Assembly: GCA_024734495.1 (NCBI GenBank)
Contig: JALMQS010000075.1
Span: 8,603,313 to 8,667,312 of the forward strand
Length of the DNA stretch: 64,000 nucleotides
Direction of reading: 5' to 3'
Source: Forficula auricularia
Lineage: Eukaryota; Arthropoda; Insecta; Dermaptera; Forficulidae
Of the stretch, positions 28,382 to 41,479 are shown piece after piece; the stretch's first letter is position 1; every line of letters starts with the position of its first letter. The position numbers were made by a program, and so were the translations under genes. The notes beneath the pieces are model-generated. The model saw nothing but the letters and a program-made list of their open reading frames with translations. It was not told the DNA's origin and did no database searches.

Positions 28382-31300
28382 TATGTTCAGAAGCGAGTAG
28401 TCTTTTCTTTGTTGACATCGAGGTTGGGATGTTTTCCCAAGAGATAGACAGGCCTATTCGCAACCTATTTACATTTAAATCAGCGACTCAGCGGACGGCA
28501 AATTCGTATCACTGGAATATTAATTAAAACTCTCATATTTGTTATCCGCGTCTTGATAAATTTCTCGCTACAGAAAATTTTCCGACGTAGACTTCAGCTT
28601 ATTAATAAATCTGGTAAGCAAGTCAGGAAATTTTTGGTTAACATGAGCTATCTTGCTGAAATATGATATTGCAAATTTGCAGCTGAGATAATAGAAGCAA
28701 CTGTGTTCGCTGAAAGATAGATTATCCATGAAATTGTTCTGCATTAAAAAAAAACTCTAGAACTTTCATACAAATGCAACTTTGCCAAATAAACCTATTT
28801 GAGTTTCTTTTTAATATTCCGAGTATAATTTCATTTTGTTATTCTCTGAAAATTATAGGCTACAGACATTTCGACATGAATTCAAGATCACCCTATGTAT
28901 GAGATTAAATCATGAGGAAGGAAGATGATTTACATTTAGCATAATTTTTATATTTAATGTTTTCAGAATAAAAGCTTATTTTTAATAAATACATTATTCA
29001 TTAGAAGAGATAAGTAATATAATATTTAACTCAAATACAAAAAAAAATCACATCATTTTCAAATCAATATTTAATTTATTACACACCCTCAAGTTTAAAT
29101 TCGGATTAATAACAAAAATGTCAAATTATTCTATTTAGCATTATAGTAATATTCTTTTTATCCGCGACTACTCTGGCTCCTACACTTTATATTCGAGTAC
29201 TAAATATACACACAAATAAACATAATTAACTAAGTCTCCTCTGTCCAAATGGATAAGAATCAGAGATCAAAAAAAAAATAATAATAAATATTAATTAAAG
29301 AAATTTATTTTGAAAACATTTTAAATGGTCCCTTTATTAATCAATTAAATTAAAAATTTCTTTGCTTACACGAATCAGGAGGATTAAGAGGCTACATAGA
29401 CGTATTTTCTTCTTGGTTTTATGTCATGATTTGAGAACATTTTGAGATTGTTTTCTGAATTGTCAGAAAGTAGTTTTAATTCTTATTGCATTAGATGGTT
29501 TTATCTAGGAAGGCAGTTTGATCCTACGATGCTACGATATCTTGTAATTTTGAGGTACCTAGAATCTCTGTTCGATTTTATGGAAGAGTTTGTATTATCT
29601 AACAATTTGATATAAAAGACCCACTCTTGTCTATCTATTTATAGATAATTATTTTTTTGGAAATATACAAGGAGTGATACTCATCTCGAAAATTCCTCGA
29701 GATCGGGATCGTGGACGAGAAACGACCGAGAAGGTGTTTTCAAAAATGCCATTACTCAGAACGCTGACACAGTTGTCGAAGATATCTAACAAAAATGCTC
29801 TTAGACGTCTTGAGGGTTCCCCTAATGAGAAAACGATTACGAAGATTTCTCTAATATAATCAATGACCAGGGCCTAAACTAGGAATCTACCTGCTAAAAT
29901 ATATATTTCAGATTCACGATTAGCAAGAGTTCATAGACCGTTTAGAACTAAGAATTAGATGGATCGAACCACAAATGTATCTAAGTTAGACTGATATTGA
30001 TAGTCTATAGAGCTTAGTCCTTTCAAAGCTGCCTCATATCCATCATATTTTGCATCTTTCTAATTTAGTATACTACCATATTAAAATAAAAAGAGGCTTT
30101 CGTAACTTAATTAACTTTATTATATAAAGATGACTAATATTTAGACCTATAGTTTCTTTTAGACATTTCCTTTAACAAATCGGTGATAAATTTACCAATC
30201 ACAAATACAACTGACCTCACTTGAAATGGACATATTTCCTCTGCTGCACAATCTGTCTCATGGAGACTTAAAATAAAGACGATATATTGGACTATTTATT
30301 TTCTCAAATTATACATATGTTATGTCCTCTTCTAATTCGAATACGAGTCATGCTCATGGAAGGGGACTCCAATTTTATTCTTTCGTCCCTTTGCGATTCA
30401 GAAGCTATTAAATCAATAAAACATTTCTACCTAGCTTGAATTTTTGATCTATTTGGCGATCTTAGATATATTTTCGTCCTTTTCTTTTATTAGAGATATT
30501 AACAGGCCATATCTTTTAATTAAATAAGTTAGAAATATAAAACTTGACTACAGGCTCATTTCTGCAAATATTCATAATAATTTATGTCAAATTAGAAATA
30601 AATCGAACTAAGGCGTTTGTTAATTCGATTACCCTCTAGCTATATCAGTGATTGTTCAAATTTCATTTGTTTCTGGAACAATCAAATATCGTCAAACTTA
30701 GCTATTTTTTCGTCCTTACCCCAAAGGTCATAACAAATTTGCCATTGTGAAAATATGTTTGAATAGACAGTTCAACTTCGGCATCCGTTTATCTTCACAG
30801 ATTCTTTATATTGTCGCAGATACAAAAGGTACGTCATTTTTATTCCTTCTTGACCAATCATTTTTTTTTTAAGGGCGCATCGACTGCCTTGGTCATTATA
30901 GCGGACCAATAATTAAACTCATCTTTTTTCCCTTACAGGCTCTCTCAGCCACCCACTCTGAATTTTAATTTATTTGTTCTGAAGCTGAAAGTGTGAAGTT
31001 GAAATAAATATGAACTATGGCTATTCTATCTAATCTGTCTTATTTTAGTAAGAGGCGAGCCCGCTTCTCGGAGACCCAATAAACAAAATATATAATTTAC
31101 AGTACAAATTCTTTATCATCCAATATTTAAGTCCAATGCACAATTTTGTTTTGCTTTTACATTACCCATCTTGAAATATTTTCCACCCAATATAAAATAG
31201 TATAAAAATCACGAAAATTGTTATACCTAACCTCAGTCCTGAAATGGTTTTTACTTCGAAAAATTTTCGGACATTTTAAAAAAAATCTAAGTTGGATTTA

Positions 31301-31863
31301 AAGATGAAAGTCTGAGATAGAGACATTTGAGTCTTAATAGAATCTATAAGTGAATATATTCGAAAATTAAAACGAAATTTAAAAGTTCTATTAACATTTC
31401 ATTGTTTGCAAAATATTTTTGTAAATCGGTTTAAATTTCCTATCACAAAAACGTAATTTAGCAACAGATGACGCTACAACAAGTATGTAAATTAGATTGA
31501 TAGATAGAAAAATATGAAATCTAGTATAAACCTAGGTTTTTATCTAAAATGGAAGTAGATGATTTCGGACAATCAGGCGAAGAGGGAAGAAGAATAATTA
31601 TTTACTACTCGTATAATTCAATAAATTAAATTGTATATTCCCACAAAATGTATGATAACTAAAAGTAAATTTAAAATTGTAAAACTCAAAGCCCAAACAG
31701 AGCACGAGTAAAATGTAATAAATAAAATAAAATAAAATCGAGAGGATATTTGAGTCCAAGAAGGAAAAACAACAGACAAAAAACAAATCATACCTGTAAA
31801 TGTTTTTTCTTCAACTTTCAGACATTTTTAAGCACAATGAGCAAAGTGAATTTATACTTGGCC
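28382..31863. other. Intergenic, no gene seen
   Basis: About 3.5 kb of AT-rich sequence. Short open frames (28171-28527 extends in from the mariner; 29674-29859; 31598-31786) show no family motifs. A word resembling a transposon end, GATCACCCTATGTAT, occurs near 28887 without a partner. Confidence 0.5.
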
Positions 31864-31892
31864 GCCCGGCAAGCCCCGCATGCTTACCGGGC
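31864..31892 (+). other. GC-rich hairpin
   Basis: GCCCGGCAAGC pairs with GCTTACCGGGC (11 bp, one G-T) around the seven-base loop CCCGCAT, in sequence that is otherwise about three-quarters A/T. Function unknown. Confidence 0.75.
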
Positions 31893-32689
31893 GTGCCTCG
31901 TAATTTTTATTTTAATAAAAAATAAAAAATTAATAAATATCTTTCTAGATATTTCAGTCTCTCTTTTTAAAAAATAAGTATCTTTTCATCTTCCTTCCTT
32001 TTTAATTTAACATTTGAAAAATTATAAATGAAAGATATTAAAAAAAATCTAGTTAGTGTGATGTTTTGAGCAAATCTGATATATTTTCCTTAAATATATA
32101 TATATATTTCTTTATTTTATTTAATATAGATCAAAAAACCTCCCAAAAAAGTGAAATTTGAAAAAATTGACATAATTTTTTTTTCTTTGTTTATATTATA
32201 TATATATACCATATATATATGTATAAGTGTAAATAGTAAATTAGAATATGATAATATTGTATGTATATATACATATATTATTATTATTATTTAAAATGCT
32301 TGTCTGAATCTTAGAGATCTTTCGAAATTTGAGCATTTATTTTTTTTTTTATTTTTTTATAACATTGAATTTAAATATTTAAAATGTTATTTTATATGTA
32401 TATATATATAGATAGATATTCTTATTGAGAAATTATACTTATTATAATAAGGTAATCCATTTTAATGCCGTAGCTGAATACGAAGTTTCAATCTACCTCC
32501 TAGTGGATTTTGTTTAATTTTATTACTTATATTTCTAACACTCACAATTTAGCCAATTTACTTACCCATATATAATTTTGTATTTTTGTATTATTAATTT
32601 TATTATATTCAATTTAATGCGATTATTTTATTTTTTTATACATATATATAGTGTTAATTGGACAATCTATGAATCTACACCCCTCTGAC

Positions 32690-32957
32690 TATAATCCCCT
32701 CTTTGCTTTGATCTTTACCGAATTCTATAATTTTCAACCCCCAAAGAAATATTTTTAACCGAGACTCATCAATAGACTATTCCTCAAGTTCTATCACCAT
32801 TTCTTTTATAATACCAAGCACGTATCCACAGCCACATTTGAATCCGACCTAACTTGAAATTTCTTCCTTCTTTTCATTATGTAGAGGTCGATTCTGGTCT
32901 ATAAGGCTTGCACCTTATAGGTGTAATACCTTTTTGCATCAATTTAATAAAAAAAAG
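32690..32957 (+). mobile_element. Decayed LINE 3' end (family C-related)
   Basis: The 3' part resembles the tails at 4790-4893 and 49062-49173: a Phe/Pro-rich frame, then TATAAGGCTTGCACCTTATA..TGCATCAATTTAATA and A's. Heavily diverged. Confidence 0.55.
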
Positions 32958-33904
32958 CCATGTATAATAGGTGTTGGAACTATTTTATAAATCTGGTGTG
33001 ATTTAGACTCTTCATGTGAATTTACCATTTACCTACCCCTTTCGTAAATTCTATATAAATTTATTATTTCTATTACACAACTAATAAATATATAGATTAA
33101 TTGAAATATTGTATTCCTGAAAAAATTGATGTTAAAACTTTCTGCTTTTAAGAGAAAAAAATCCAAAAAATATCAATATGAGTCGGCTAAATTTTGTATT
33201 TTAAATACTACCTTACTCTTGTACTTTTTTTTGTAATTTCTCAGAAAGTTCTAAAAAAAATTTGCTAAAAATAATTGACTCTGATTTCTACAAAAAAGAT
33301 GCAATAATCGGATTATCGCTTGTATGGGAAAATACGTATTTATTGTTTTTTCTTAGTTTTTCTGAAATATCTAAAAATAAAAGTACACAAGTGAAGTACT
33401 ATTAAAAGTATGAAATTCAACCAAAATCTTATCAGTATTTATCTCATTATAAAACAAGAAAATATTAAATCTCTTATGAAATTCTTATTGTTATTAAACA
33501 GTAGATCGCACATCCATACATTACATACCGCTCACTCTCATGGCAAAAAAATAATATCTATACAAATATTACTTTTTCGTTGTAATCTAAACGTCAATTT
33601 TTCCTATATAATTACAATAATTCCACATAGTATAGTGCAAATAAATAAAACATCAGACCATGGAGAGCAAAACAAATAATTAAAAATATATAGGTATATA
33701 TATGTATAATTGTATATATATATAATAATTTAATATTGTTATGCAAATTCAGAGATTCCAAAAAAAATAAAAAAATAAAAAAAATATATTGTAGAAATAC
33801 TTTCGATAAAAATCGATAAAAATATATAGTATTATATTTACTTTTTCCATCTTTAGATACCTTTCTCAATCCTTTCCCAAAAGTGTCTTCAAAGTATATT
33901 TTAT
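32958..33904. other. Intergenic, no gene seen
   Basis: AT-rich with TA microsatellites near 33690-33730; no gene supported. Confidence 0.5.
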
Positions 33905-34268
33905 TAAATTAATAAAGAGAAACAAAGAGGCTGTCCTCTGCCTGATGCAAACAAACATACACACATATATATCGAAATTATATATCTATATATTATTTAT
34001 TTGTTTGAGACTACAGTTTCGAAGGCTTGGTCCTCATCATCAGTCCCTCCAATTATAAATATTATTTTTCATGGGATCAGTATCGCGTGGATATTGAAAA
34101 TTTTCAATCCCTTGAAAAATAAAGTTTATAATTAAAAAGACCGATGATGAGGTCCAAGCCCTCGAAACTACAGTCCCAAACAAACAAATAATATATATAC
34201 AGATATATATGTGTGTATGCCTATTTGCATCAAGCAGAGGACAGCCTCTTTGTATCTCTTTATGAATC
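33905..34268. repeat. Foldback element with hammerhead-like core
   Basis: Arms 33905-34060 and about 34125-34268 are inverted copies, sharing AAAGAGGCTGTCCTCTGC and its inverse. The left arm (minus 34043 to 34017) reads CTGATGA...TTCGAAACTGTAG. The right arm has the same with CTGA changed to CGATGATGA. Confidence 0.9.
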
Positions 34269-34548
34269 AACAACTCTGCTACTCTCGGCAAAATAAAAAC
34301 TTTTCAATTATTAAATTAAATTTAAAACATTCAAATTTACAAGTTATTTTAGAAATTTGAAATTATTTACTAATTGTTCAATTTTATAAACTATTTTTTT
34401 TTTTATTTCGAAATACCTTAATGAGTTACTACCTACATAAGTAAAAATTAATTAATTAATCCCCAGGAGACAGATTGCCTTCCTATACCGCTTCGGCCTT
34501 TATTATTATTATTAGTTTTGGGCTTTCTTACCTTTATAGTGTATCAAT

Positions 34549-34554
34549 TTTATT
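34549..34554 (-). terminator. Probable poly(A) signal for the minus-strand gene
   Basis: AATAAA on the minus strand about 100 bases after the TAA at 34656-34658. Confidence 0.4.
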
Positions 34555-34655
34555 TATTTTTATAAATTTAATATAGTTAACATATATTTTATAGTCACCC
34601 TACTTTTCATTAAGATTCATTTCTATAATTTGTGCTGAAGAATTATAATGTGAAA

Positions 34656-37600
34656 TTACAGTCGGAATGATGCCCGTGATTTGAAGCCTCCATCATCATC
34701 ATCTGATGAATCATCTTGTCTCAGTGATGATGTCGTAATTGTAGAAGTTATTATTGCTGCTGTTGATGTAGTCAATATATGTGATTTGATGGGAATTGGA
34801 GTAGATTTTTCCATCGTGGGTATAAGATCACAAAATTCACGAGGCGAAGGAATTATTATTGGAATATCCTCGTGCATAATCTCCATGAACTCTTCTTCAG
34901 GCTCAATTATGTTGATAGTAGAAATATCAGTAGCACTTGTCATCTGCGTGGGCGGCTCACTTAACGAGATAATCGGTGTTGAGTCATTTGTAGATACAAG
35001 TGTATTCAGTGATGATGCATTAGAAATCGAATTAACTTGACTGAAAAAAAAATGAAATCAAATAAATTTTTTTGAAAATTTTAACAAGTTAGACAAAGTT
35101 AACAAATTAATTGATTCATAAATTTACCTTGGTTGAGTTTTTTTAGAAGTAAAGCAAGCATCACATACGGCCATAGCAACATGTGGATTGGCAATAAGTC
35201 TTTCTCTCAGAGTTCCGAATCTACCTTGCACCTAAAAAGTTTCAATATAAACAAAAACAAAATAAGCTCCTAAATCTTATTTAATATTGATTACAAAATT
35301 AAGGTAGTTGTTTCGCGACAATACTAGCAAAAAATTAATGCTAGAGTATATAGAACAGACAATAAGGATTCATAATTCATAAGCCGAAATTTTTTTACTG
35401 TTTATGTACCACTACTAGCCAATCCCGTGCTCGTTTGACAATTCTGGCAACACTGTCCGAGCTTGAAAATTTTTCTCTTAGAAATGACAGATAAAATACA
35501 CTATAAAGGTCGATTTATAAAACAAAAAGTTCTTAATAAGCGATTGAAAGCTGTTGCGATAATGGCTGAAGCGAAAAAACGTCAAAAAATTACTAAAGTT
35601 AACCCATTTTTTAGTTTAAATACATGCGTTGTTGCCAGCTTGTTTTTGGTGTAAATTTTTCATTATACATTTTTCATTATTTATTCATTATTATCTCAGA
35701 AACTGTGTTGTAACTATGAATTAAAATTTTCTTAAAAAATCTACTAGTTATTGTTTAATGTTGGTTTAGTTTTTTATAACAATGGTAAGAAGAGTTTCTT
35801 AATTAGAATTAAAGATGTATATAAACTTTTCGATATCCCGTATAGTGCAATGTATAAGAGTATGAAAAACGCTATCTTTGGAATTGAATATCTCCGGAAC
35901 TATATTGTTCATAAATTTCGTTTTGCCACCAATCGATGCATAAGTATTTAAATAATAATCTGTCATAATCTGTCTAAATTTCAAAAAAATCATAAGAAAA
36001 CCCATAACTACCTTAAATAAAATTAAAAAAGATAATTACTTAATTTGTTTTATTATTTAATTACTTTCTTGAAACATCATGGATAAATAATTTGTGATAA
36101 TTTTGAAATAAATTTAATATTGTAGCTAAATTAGCTACTATTTATTTATTTAATGAATTATAAGTGAGGATTTAATGGAAGGCAGTCAGTCATAAGTAAA
36201 TAAAAAAAATATTTCCATTAAGAATATGTTATTTAGTGGAAATTTTTCTCTATACTGCTTTTGGAACCGACGTTTCGTAGAATTTTCCCTCCTTCTTCAG
36301 GGTTCAAAGTGTCAGCGAAGGAGGTATCTCATATTTTTCCTTTCTGTCTCATTTTTGAGTGATCGTTGGTATTGGGGAAATATTTTTAATCTTCCCATCA
36401 TCAATAGAATAGAGTAAAATAAAAAATACCTTTATTAGAAATATACGTTTTATTTATTTCTGGACTGCCTTTGTTATAAATCTACCAGTTCGTCTCCGAA
36501 GAAAAACTGCTAACATTTTAATTAATTATATTTTATTAAAAGTATTTTCTTTTGGAGCGGACTGACTAGAATTTCACTGGGAGCAGCCTAAGGATAATGA
36601 AAAATTAAATTCCGAACAAAAGAAATTTATTGGAACGTCACTTTTATTGTCTTAAAAGCCGTTTCAGAGGATCTTCTCTTCTTCTTCAAGTTTTAAAAGA
36701 GCCAACGAAGGAAACATACAAGAAACTTTATTTTTCTATCCTTCAGCAGTGCTCGAATATTGCCGTTACTTGACAAAAACATTTTTTCTATCATTAAAGA
36801 AAAAAATTATATTTATTGATTGATTCATAAGAAAAAAAATTATTTTTGTTGGTTTAATTAATTAAAGAAAAAAATTATATTTGTGCTTCTGTCAAGAAAC
36901 GGCAATATTCGAGCACTGCTGAAAGAGAGAAGAAGGAAAAGTTTTGCGTATGTTTCCTTTGTTGACCCTTTTAAACCCTGAAGAAGGAGGGAAGATCTTT
37001 CGAAACGTCGGTTTTTAAGAGGATGAAAGTGAAGTTCCAATAAATTGATTTTATTCAGACTTTTTTTTCATTATCCTTAGTCTGCCTTCCATCATGAATT
37101 CTCCATTGAAATTATATTTATTTACGAATAAAATAATAAAACTTTTATTAAGTATAAGCATAGACAAGCTGATAATAAGTTAATATTTAAATACAAAATT
37201 TCACAATCAACATTCAAAATCTACTCTTTGAATCAAATTAAAAAATGATGAAATGAAACTATTCATTCGCCGAAGCGCCTGTTGATCGGCAACCCGCCAG
37301 GACATAAGGTTTGTTTAGATTTAGATGACGACGACTTGTTCGGATTACAGCTAATCAAAATAGCGGTTCAAAATATTTTTCATTTCAAAGTACACTTGAA
37401 AGCCTCTGAAGATTATCTGAGCAAATCTGACATTAATTTAATAAACATCTTGCATGTTGCGTGGTAATTTCTAGTATATAATATGTATTTATATGGTAAA
37501 TGAAATAATTCCTCTTATTCACCTTAAATGAGGAAAATATTCAACATATACTTAAAGATCATATAATTTATAATAAACACAACGATGTTGAAAATCGTTA

Positions 37601-40600
37601 ACCCTTTTTTAAAAAATCTAAAATATTTAAAGTAAAGGGGTACTTCTGGCTATGAATAAAATCAATATTACTTTAATAAGGAAATGTTTTCATCAGCACT
37701 TACTATATTTGGGAAGATGCCTAATTTTGTTACATACCTAGTAAATATTAAGGGGCACATGAGAAATTTCATATCATTAGAAACTAAATTGTAGGCGTTA
37801 TGAGACCATAATAGTTGGCTACAAAATTATAACTACTCCTAGAGGTCTCAAAACTAAAAAAGATATCAAGATAGAATTTATTTAAGGTCAAAAATCTAAG
37901 ATTTTATTAGAATATTTTTACATTGCACATCAAAGGACATCATCCCCTCAGGAGTTGAACCCGAGTACTAACACGCTTGCCGGGCTTGTTAGATCGACCC
38001 TTGAGACAAAAACACACGTTTTTCACAAGGTTTTTTCGTTCTAGTCGATGGAGTAAAAATGTTTAGCTTCTCTTTAATATATTGCACGTCAGAGTGTGTT
38101 TTTGTCTCGAGGGTCGAACTAACAAGCCCGACAATCTTGTTAATACTCCTGTTCAACTCCTGAGGAGACGAAGCTCTCTGATTTGCAATGTAAAAATATT
38201 CTACTAAAATCTTGGATTTCTCTTTCTTGATATATTTGGTTTTCATCGTGAGTTTTATTTTTGAAAAAAATCATCTAATTTTCAAAAAAAGATACTTAAA
38301 CATTCGGGTTAATTATTTTAATAAAATAGGCTAGAAATAGAAGGACGAAAAAGAAAAGCAAAGAGAGAAAGAATAAAGGACAAAATATATAATGAATAAG
38401 TAAATGAAGTAATCAAAGAATAGTAGAGAAAAAAAAATAGAAAGAAATTAATTGAAATTTTGGGTATATTAAAAATAAACGAGTATTATAATATGGGAGA
38501 GAAAATAAATATTATATCAAAATAAAATTACGAACTTGTTTCAATTGATTTCTCAACGAATCAGTTAATTGACGCTGCAATTGTTGTACTTCATTGATTT
38601 CTCGACGTAAATTTTCATATTCTTCTTTTACTTGGTTCACTCCTTGAAGTAACTTTATTACCGTTGACTGAAAACATATTTTTACAATATTTAAAAAACA
38701 TAAAAAAATGTAATTCCGAAAAGAAAATTTTGAAAATGATCAAGAAAAAATATATTTATTTATACAGAGAAAAATCAATACATAAACGAAAGCGAACATG
38801 AGTATATAATAATAAAATTTATTCATACAAAAATCTCAAATACTTTGGAGAAACTGGTACTTCTTACTTCATTATTACTTGGTGAATGAATTAACTCTAA
38901 AAGTTTGAAGAAAATTCACAAAGAAATAATATCTTTGTAAAATGAGAGTTTTGTGGAAAAAACTGTAGCAAGTTTTACAGAACAAATTTACGAGAGATGA
39001 ATTAATAAAATTGACATGGACGAAGAAGATTCATCAGATAAAAATTGTTCAGAATAAATAAAAAAATCAGGAACCCGAAAAATTTTAATTTAATAATTCG
39101 AAGAGAAGGTGGTAATAATATGAGCCCTAATAAGTTTTAACTTGAAATACAACTAATTTATGGTATTATTTTATCAATCAATTTATATCAAAACATCATA
39201 AATTTATTTAGTTAGAAGAATCTAAGTGAGAAATCTAAATAAAAACGATACTTATATTTTATAGAATATAAATGTGAAAGTAATAACAGGTTTCGAAAAA
39301 TAAAATATTTTTCAAAATATTCTTGAAATAAGAAAATTCTGACCAAAAACATAAATGTGAAAAAATTTTAAATTTAAAAAAAAATTTGTTAGGTCCTTTG
39401 ATTTTAAATTTATAACTTGACAAGTTATAATAGTCAATAACTATTCTATTTTATATATAGTTTTTTTTTATACTACAAACAATTTAGTTGAATATAAAAC
39501 TTGCCAAGTTATAAATTTACTATCAAATAAAGTAACGAATTTTCTTTTAAATCAATTGAAGATTGTTGTTCATCCCTATATCTATGATTTAAACAACTGC
39601 TATAGAACTTGGTACCCGTTTAGATCTCAACCCTTTTGTTGGCGAAGCCGTTTGTACCGAACTTGGCCCCTTTTTCACATTTATGTTTTTAGTCAGATAT
39701 CAATAATTTTTGAAAAGTTGTATCCTTTAATTTATCCAAATAATTACATTTCAACATTTATATTAATAATTATTAAATATTTCTAATAAAATATTTGTTA
39801 AAACCCGGTCGGTTTTTCATAAATTTCACCCCTTCATTTTGAACCCCAAAGAAGGGAAAGTTTCAGTTTTTCAATTTTCTACTTTATTAATATTCCAAGC
39901 TTTACCAGTATGACAAATTTCAGCATTCTAGCTTGATTGTATTTTTACTATATGTTACTTAAGCCTATAATAAATTTCACCCCTTCATTTTAGGTCCTGT
40001 AAAAGGGAGAGTTTCACTTTTTCGATTTTTTCTTTTAATTGTAGCCCAAACTCTACCAGTATACCAAATTTCAGCATTATAGGATCAGCGGAAGTACTTT
40101 AGGTTTTTGATAGTCTGTCAGTGAGTGAGTCAGTGTTAAAACTGGCACTTTACAGAGCTTAATAACTCAAGAACTAGAATAGTTTTATACATTAAATTTT
40201 GGATTCTAGGTGTTCCAGTAGCCCTTATTAGACATGCAAAATTTCAAGGGTGTAGGTCAAAGAGTTTTAAGTTATGGGGGGGTCGAAAGAAGCTCGAAAT
40301 GGTTCGTGTAAATATACACATGGCTGGTGCGTCGCCCGTTTTTCCGAACTTGGCTGACACACTGCCGTGTGTCTAGATTTATCAATAAAAATCTTCAAAA
40401 TTGTCTACGCCCTTCCTTCCAGCATAATCTTATCTATCCACCCAATTTAATTCAAATTTCACTTTTTAGTTTAGATTAGATCATCAAAGAAGTAAATTTC
40501 ACAAAAGAGACAAGTTGTATCAATATATTCAGATATTATACCACTATTTTAACTCCCAACTGGGTCAATTACCAAATTTGGCAACTCTTCTTCGTCACTC

Positions 40601-41479
40601 TCTATCTATGTACCTTCCAAGATAATAAAACTTGCAAAAACAGAAGGGGGGTTTATTAATGCATGCATTCGTTAAGTCCCTATAAAAAGAAACACGAAAA
40701 AGACTATAAACAAGAGGTATTTAAAAAAAAAACCTAAATTTTCACCGGCTAAGTTTTTTCAGTGATCATGAAGAGTTAGTAGAAATTGACAAAATAATTC
40801 AATAAGCTGTATAAATCATCAGTGAGGGGGGGGGGGGGGGCAAAAAAGAGCGGAAAGCATTTTGTAACACATTCTCCGTTAATGAAAATAATAAAACTGA
40901 AAAATAAATTTATTTCATTGAATAATTTTTTCAAATAAATCATTCATTTAGCTACGACTTTAATAGAAAACTATAGCAATATATATATACAACCCAATAA
41001 TGGTTGATTCAAGAATACATTTGAAGTTCCGTTAGTAATTACTAGTCTATTAGTTTGAGAATAGATTAATATTAATATAAATATATAAAGATTTGAGCTA
41101 ATTTATTATCAAACGATTAAAAATATTGAATTTTTTTTTAATTTTGAAAACTTTCTATTAGGTGGAAAAATTAAATTTTATAACATAACTATGTATTTTT
41201 ACATATAACTACATAATCTATATTAGATTCACTCTATTAGAATAAGAGCCTAAATACTAATAAAATTTGTTAATATATGATTTTAAAGAAAATTAAAAAA
41301 AAATTAAAAATTAATCTTTAAAATTTCAATTTTAATAAATGATAAATAAAATTTTTTCCTACTTCATCACCAGGTTGTTGACCATTTGGGGATTCATTAT
41401 CCACTTCTTCTGCTGTATCTTTTTCAAATTGATCCAATTTCCAGACAATTAAATCTAATTTACTATCCGCCCTTTGAAC
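34656..41479 (-). CDS. Unidentified coiled-coil gene, four 3' exons
   Basis: On the minus strand the exons are 41479-41363, 38667-38536, 35231-35128 and 35040-34656 (TAA). All have AG before and GT after and join in phase, giving 245 residues. Exon 1 reads VQRADSKLDLIVWKLDQFEK followed by an acidic DTAEEVDNES stretch. Exon 2 is a Lys/Gln/Glu-rich coiled coil (IKLLQGVNQVKEEYENLRRE, then VQQLQRQLTDSLRNQLKQ), continuing into exon 3 with GRFGTLRERLIANPHVAMAV and CDACF. Exon 4 is Ser/Thr/Ile-rich with DDSSDDDDGG near the end. I do not recognise the family. The 5' exons are not visible and could lie among the transposons right of 41480 or beyond the beta-adaptin gene. Introns of about 2.7 and 3.3 kb are loaded with foldbacks. 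Consistent phase and splice sites argue it is real. Confidence 0.72.
35463..35600 (+). other. Small open frame of uncertain nature
   Basis: The plus-strand text MTDKIHYKGRFIKQKVLNKR and LKAVAIMAEAKKRQK starts at a good ATG inside an intron of the minus-strand gene and ends within 63 codons. The basic, orderly composition looks like the N-terminus of a DNA-transposon protein rather than noise, but I cannot name a family. Confidence 0.25.
36200..36590. repeat. Repeat with hammerhead-like core, partner of the next foldback
   Basis: ACGTTTCG...CTCCTTCTTCAGGG at 36270-36302 is the inverse of the core at 36976-37008. The outer words GGAAGGCAG (36178) and CTGCCTTCC (37083) are also inverse. It may be the outer arm of a nested element around 36590-37075. 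Confidence 0.6.
36590..37095. repeat. Foldback element with hammerhead-like core
   Basis: Arms about 36590-36780 and 36888-37078 are inverted copies sharing CAGCAGTGCTCGAATATTGCCGTTNCTTGACA-type text (under 20 bases identical at a stretch) around an AT-rich loop with repeated AAAGAAAAAAATTATATTT. The right arm carries CTGAAGA-AGG..GGAA-GATC-TTTC-GAAACGTCGG at 36978-37010. Confidence 0.88.
37282..37470 (+). other. Unassigned 61-codon frame
   Basis: The text LLIGNPPGHKVCLDLDDDDL is unlike the surrounding AT-rich noise and has a slightly higher GC content. No family is recognised. It could be a fragment of a decayed element in the intron of the minus-strand gene. Confidence 0.2.
37880..38250. 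repeat. Foldback element
   Basis: Arms about 37880-38030 and 38088-38248 are inverted copies. Examples are AGATTTTATTAGAATATTTT/GAATATTCTACTAAAATCTT-type text and CGGGCTTGTTAGATCGACCC against GGGTCGAACTAACAAGCCCG. The loop includes GTTCTAGTCGATGGAG. It contains no clear hammerhead-like core. Confidence 0.9.
38671..39337. other. Intron sequence, nothing recognised
   Basis: AT-rich intron of the minus-strand gene. Confidence 0.5.
39338..40376 (+). mobile_element. Helitron-like element, copy A
   Basis: It starts TCTGACCAAAAACATAAATG and ends with the hairpin GACACACTGCCGTGTGTC running into CTAG. The interior includes GGCGAAGCCGTTTGTACC and the block AAATATACACATGGCTGG. Copy B (45077-46266) is the same element inverted. 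TC start, 3' hairpin, CTAG end and absence of terminal inverted repeats fit a nonautonomous Helitron or Helentron. Relative to B it has an internal deletion near the 5' end. Confidence 0.65.
40377..41362. other. Intron sequence, G-run
   Basis: No element is clearly delimited. A run of about 15 G's lies at 40827-40841. Otherwise AT-rich. Confidence 0.5.

Noticed and set aside
29674..29859. 61-codon frame rich in Arg/Lys/Ser
   Set aside because: Starts downstream of no promoter-like or splice context and shows no family motif; probably chance.
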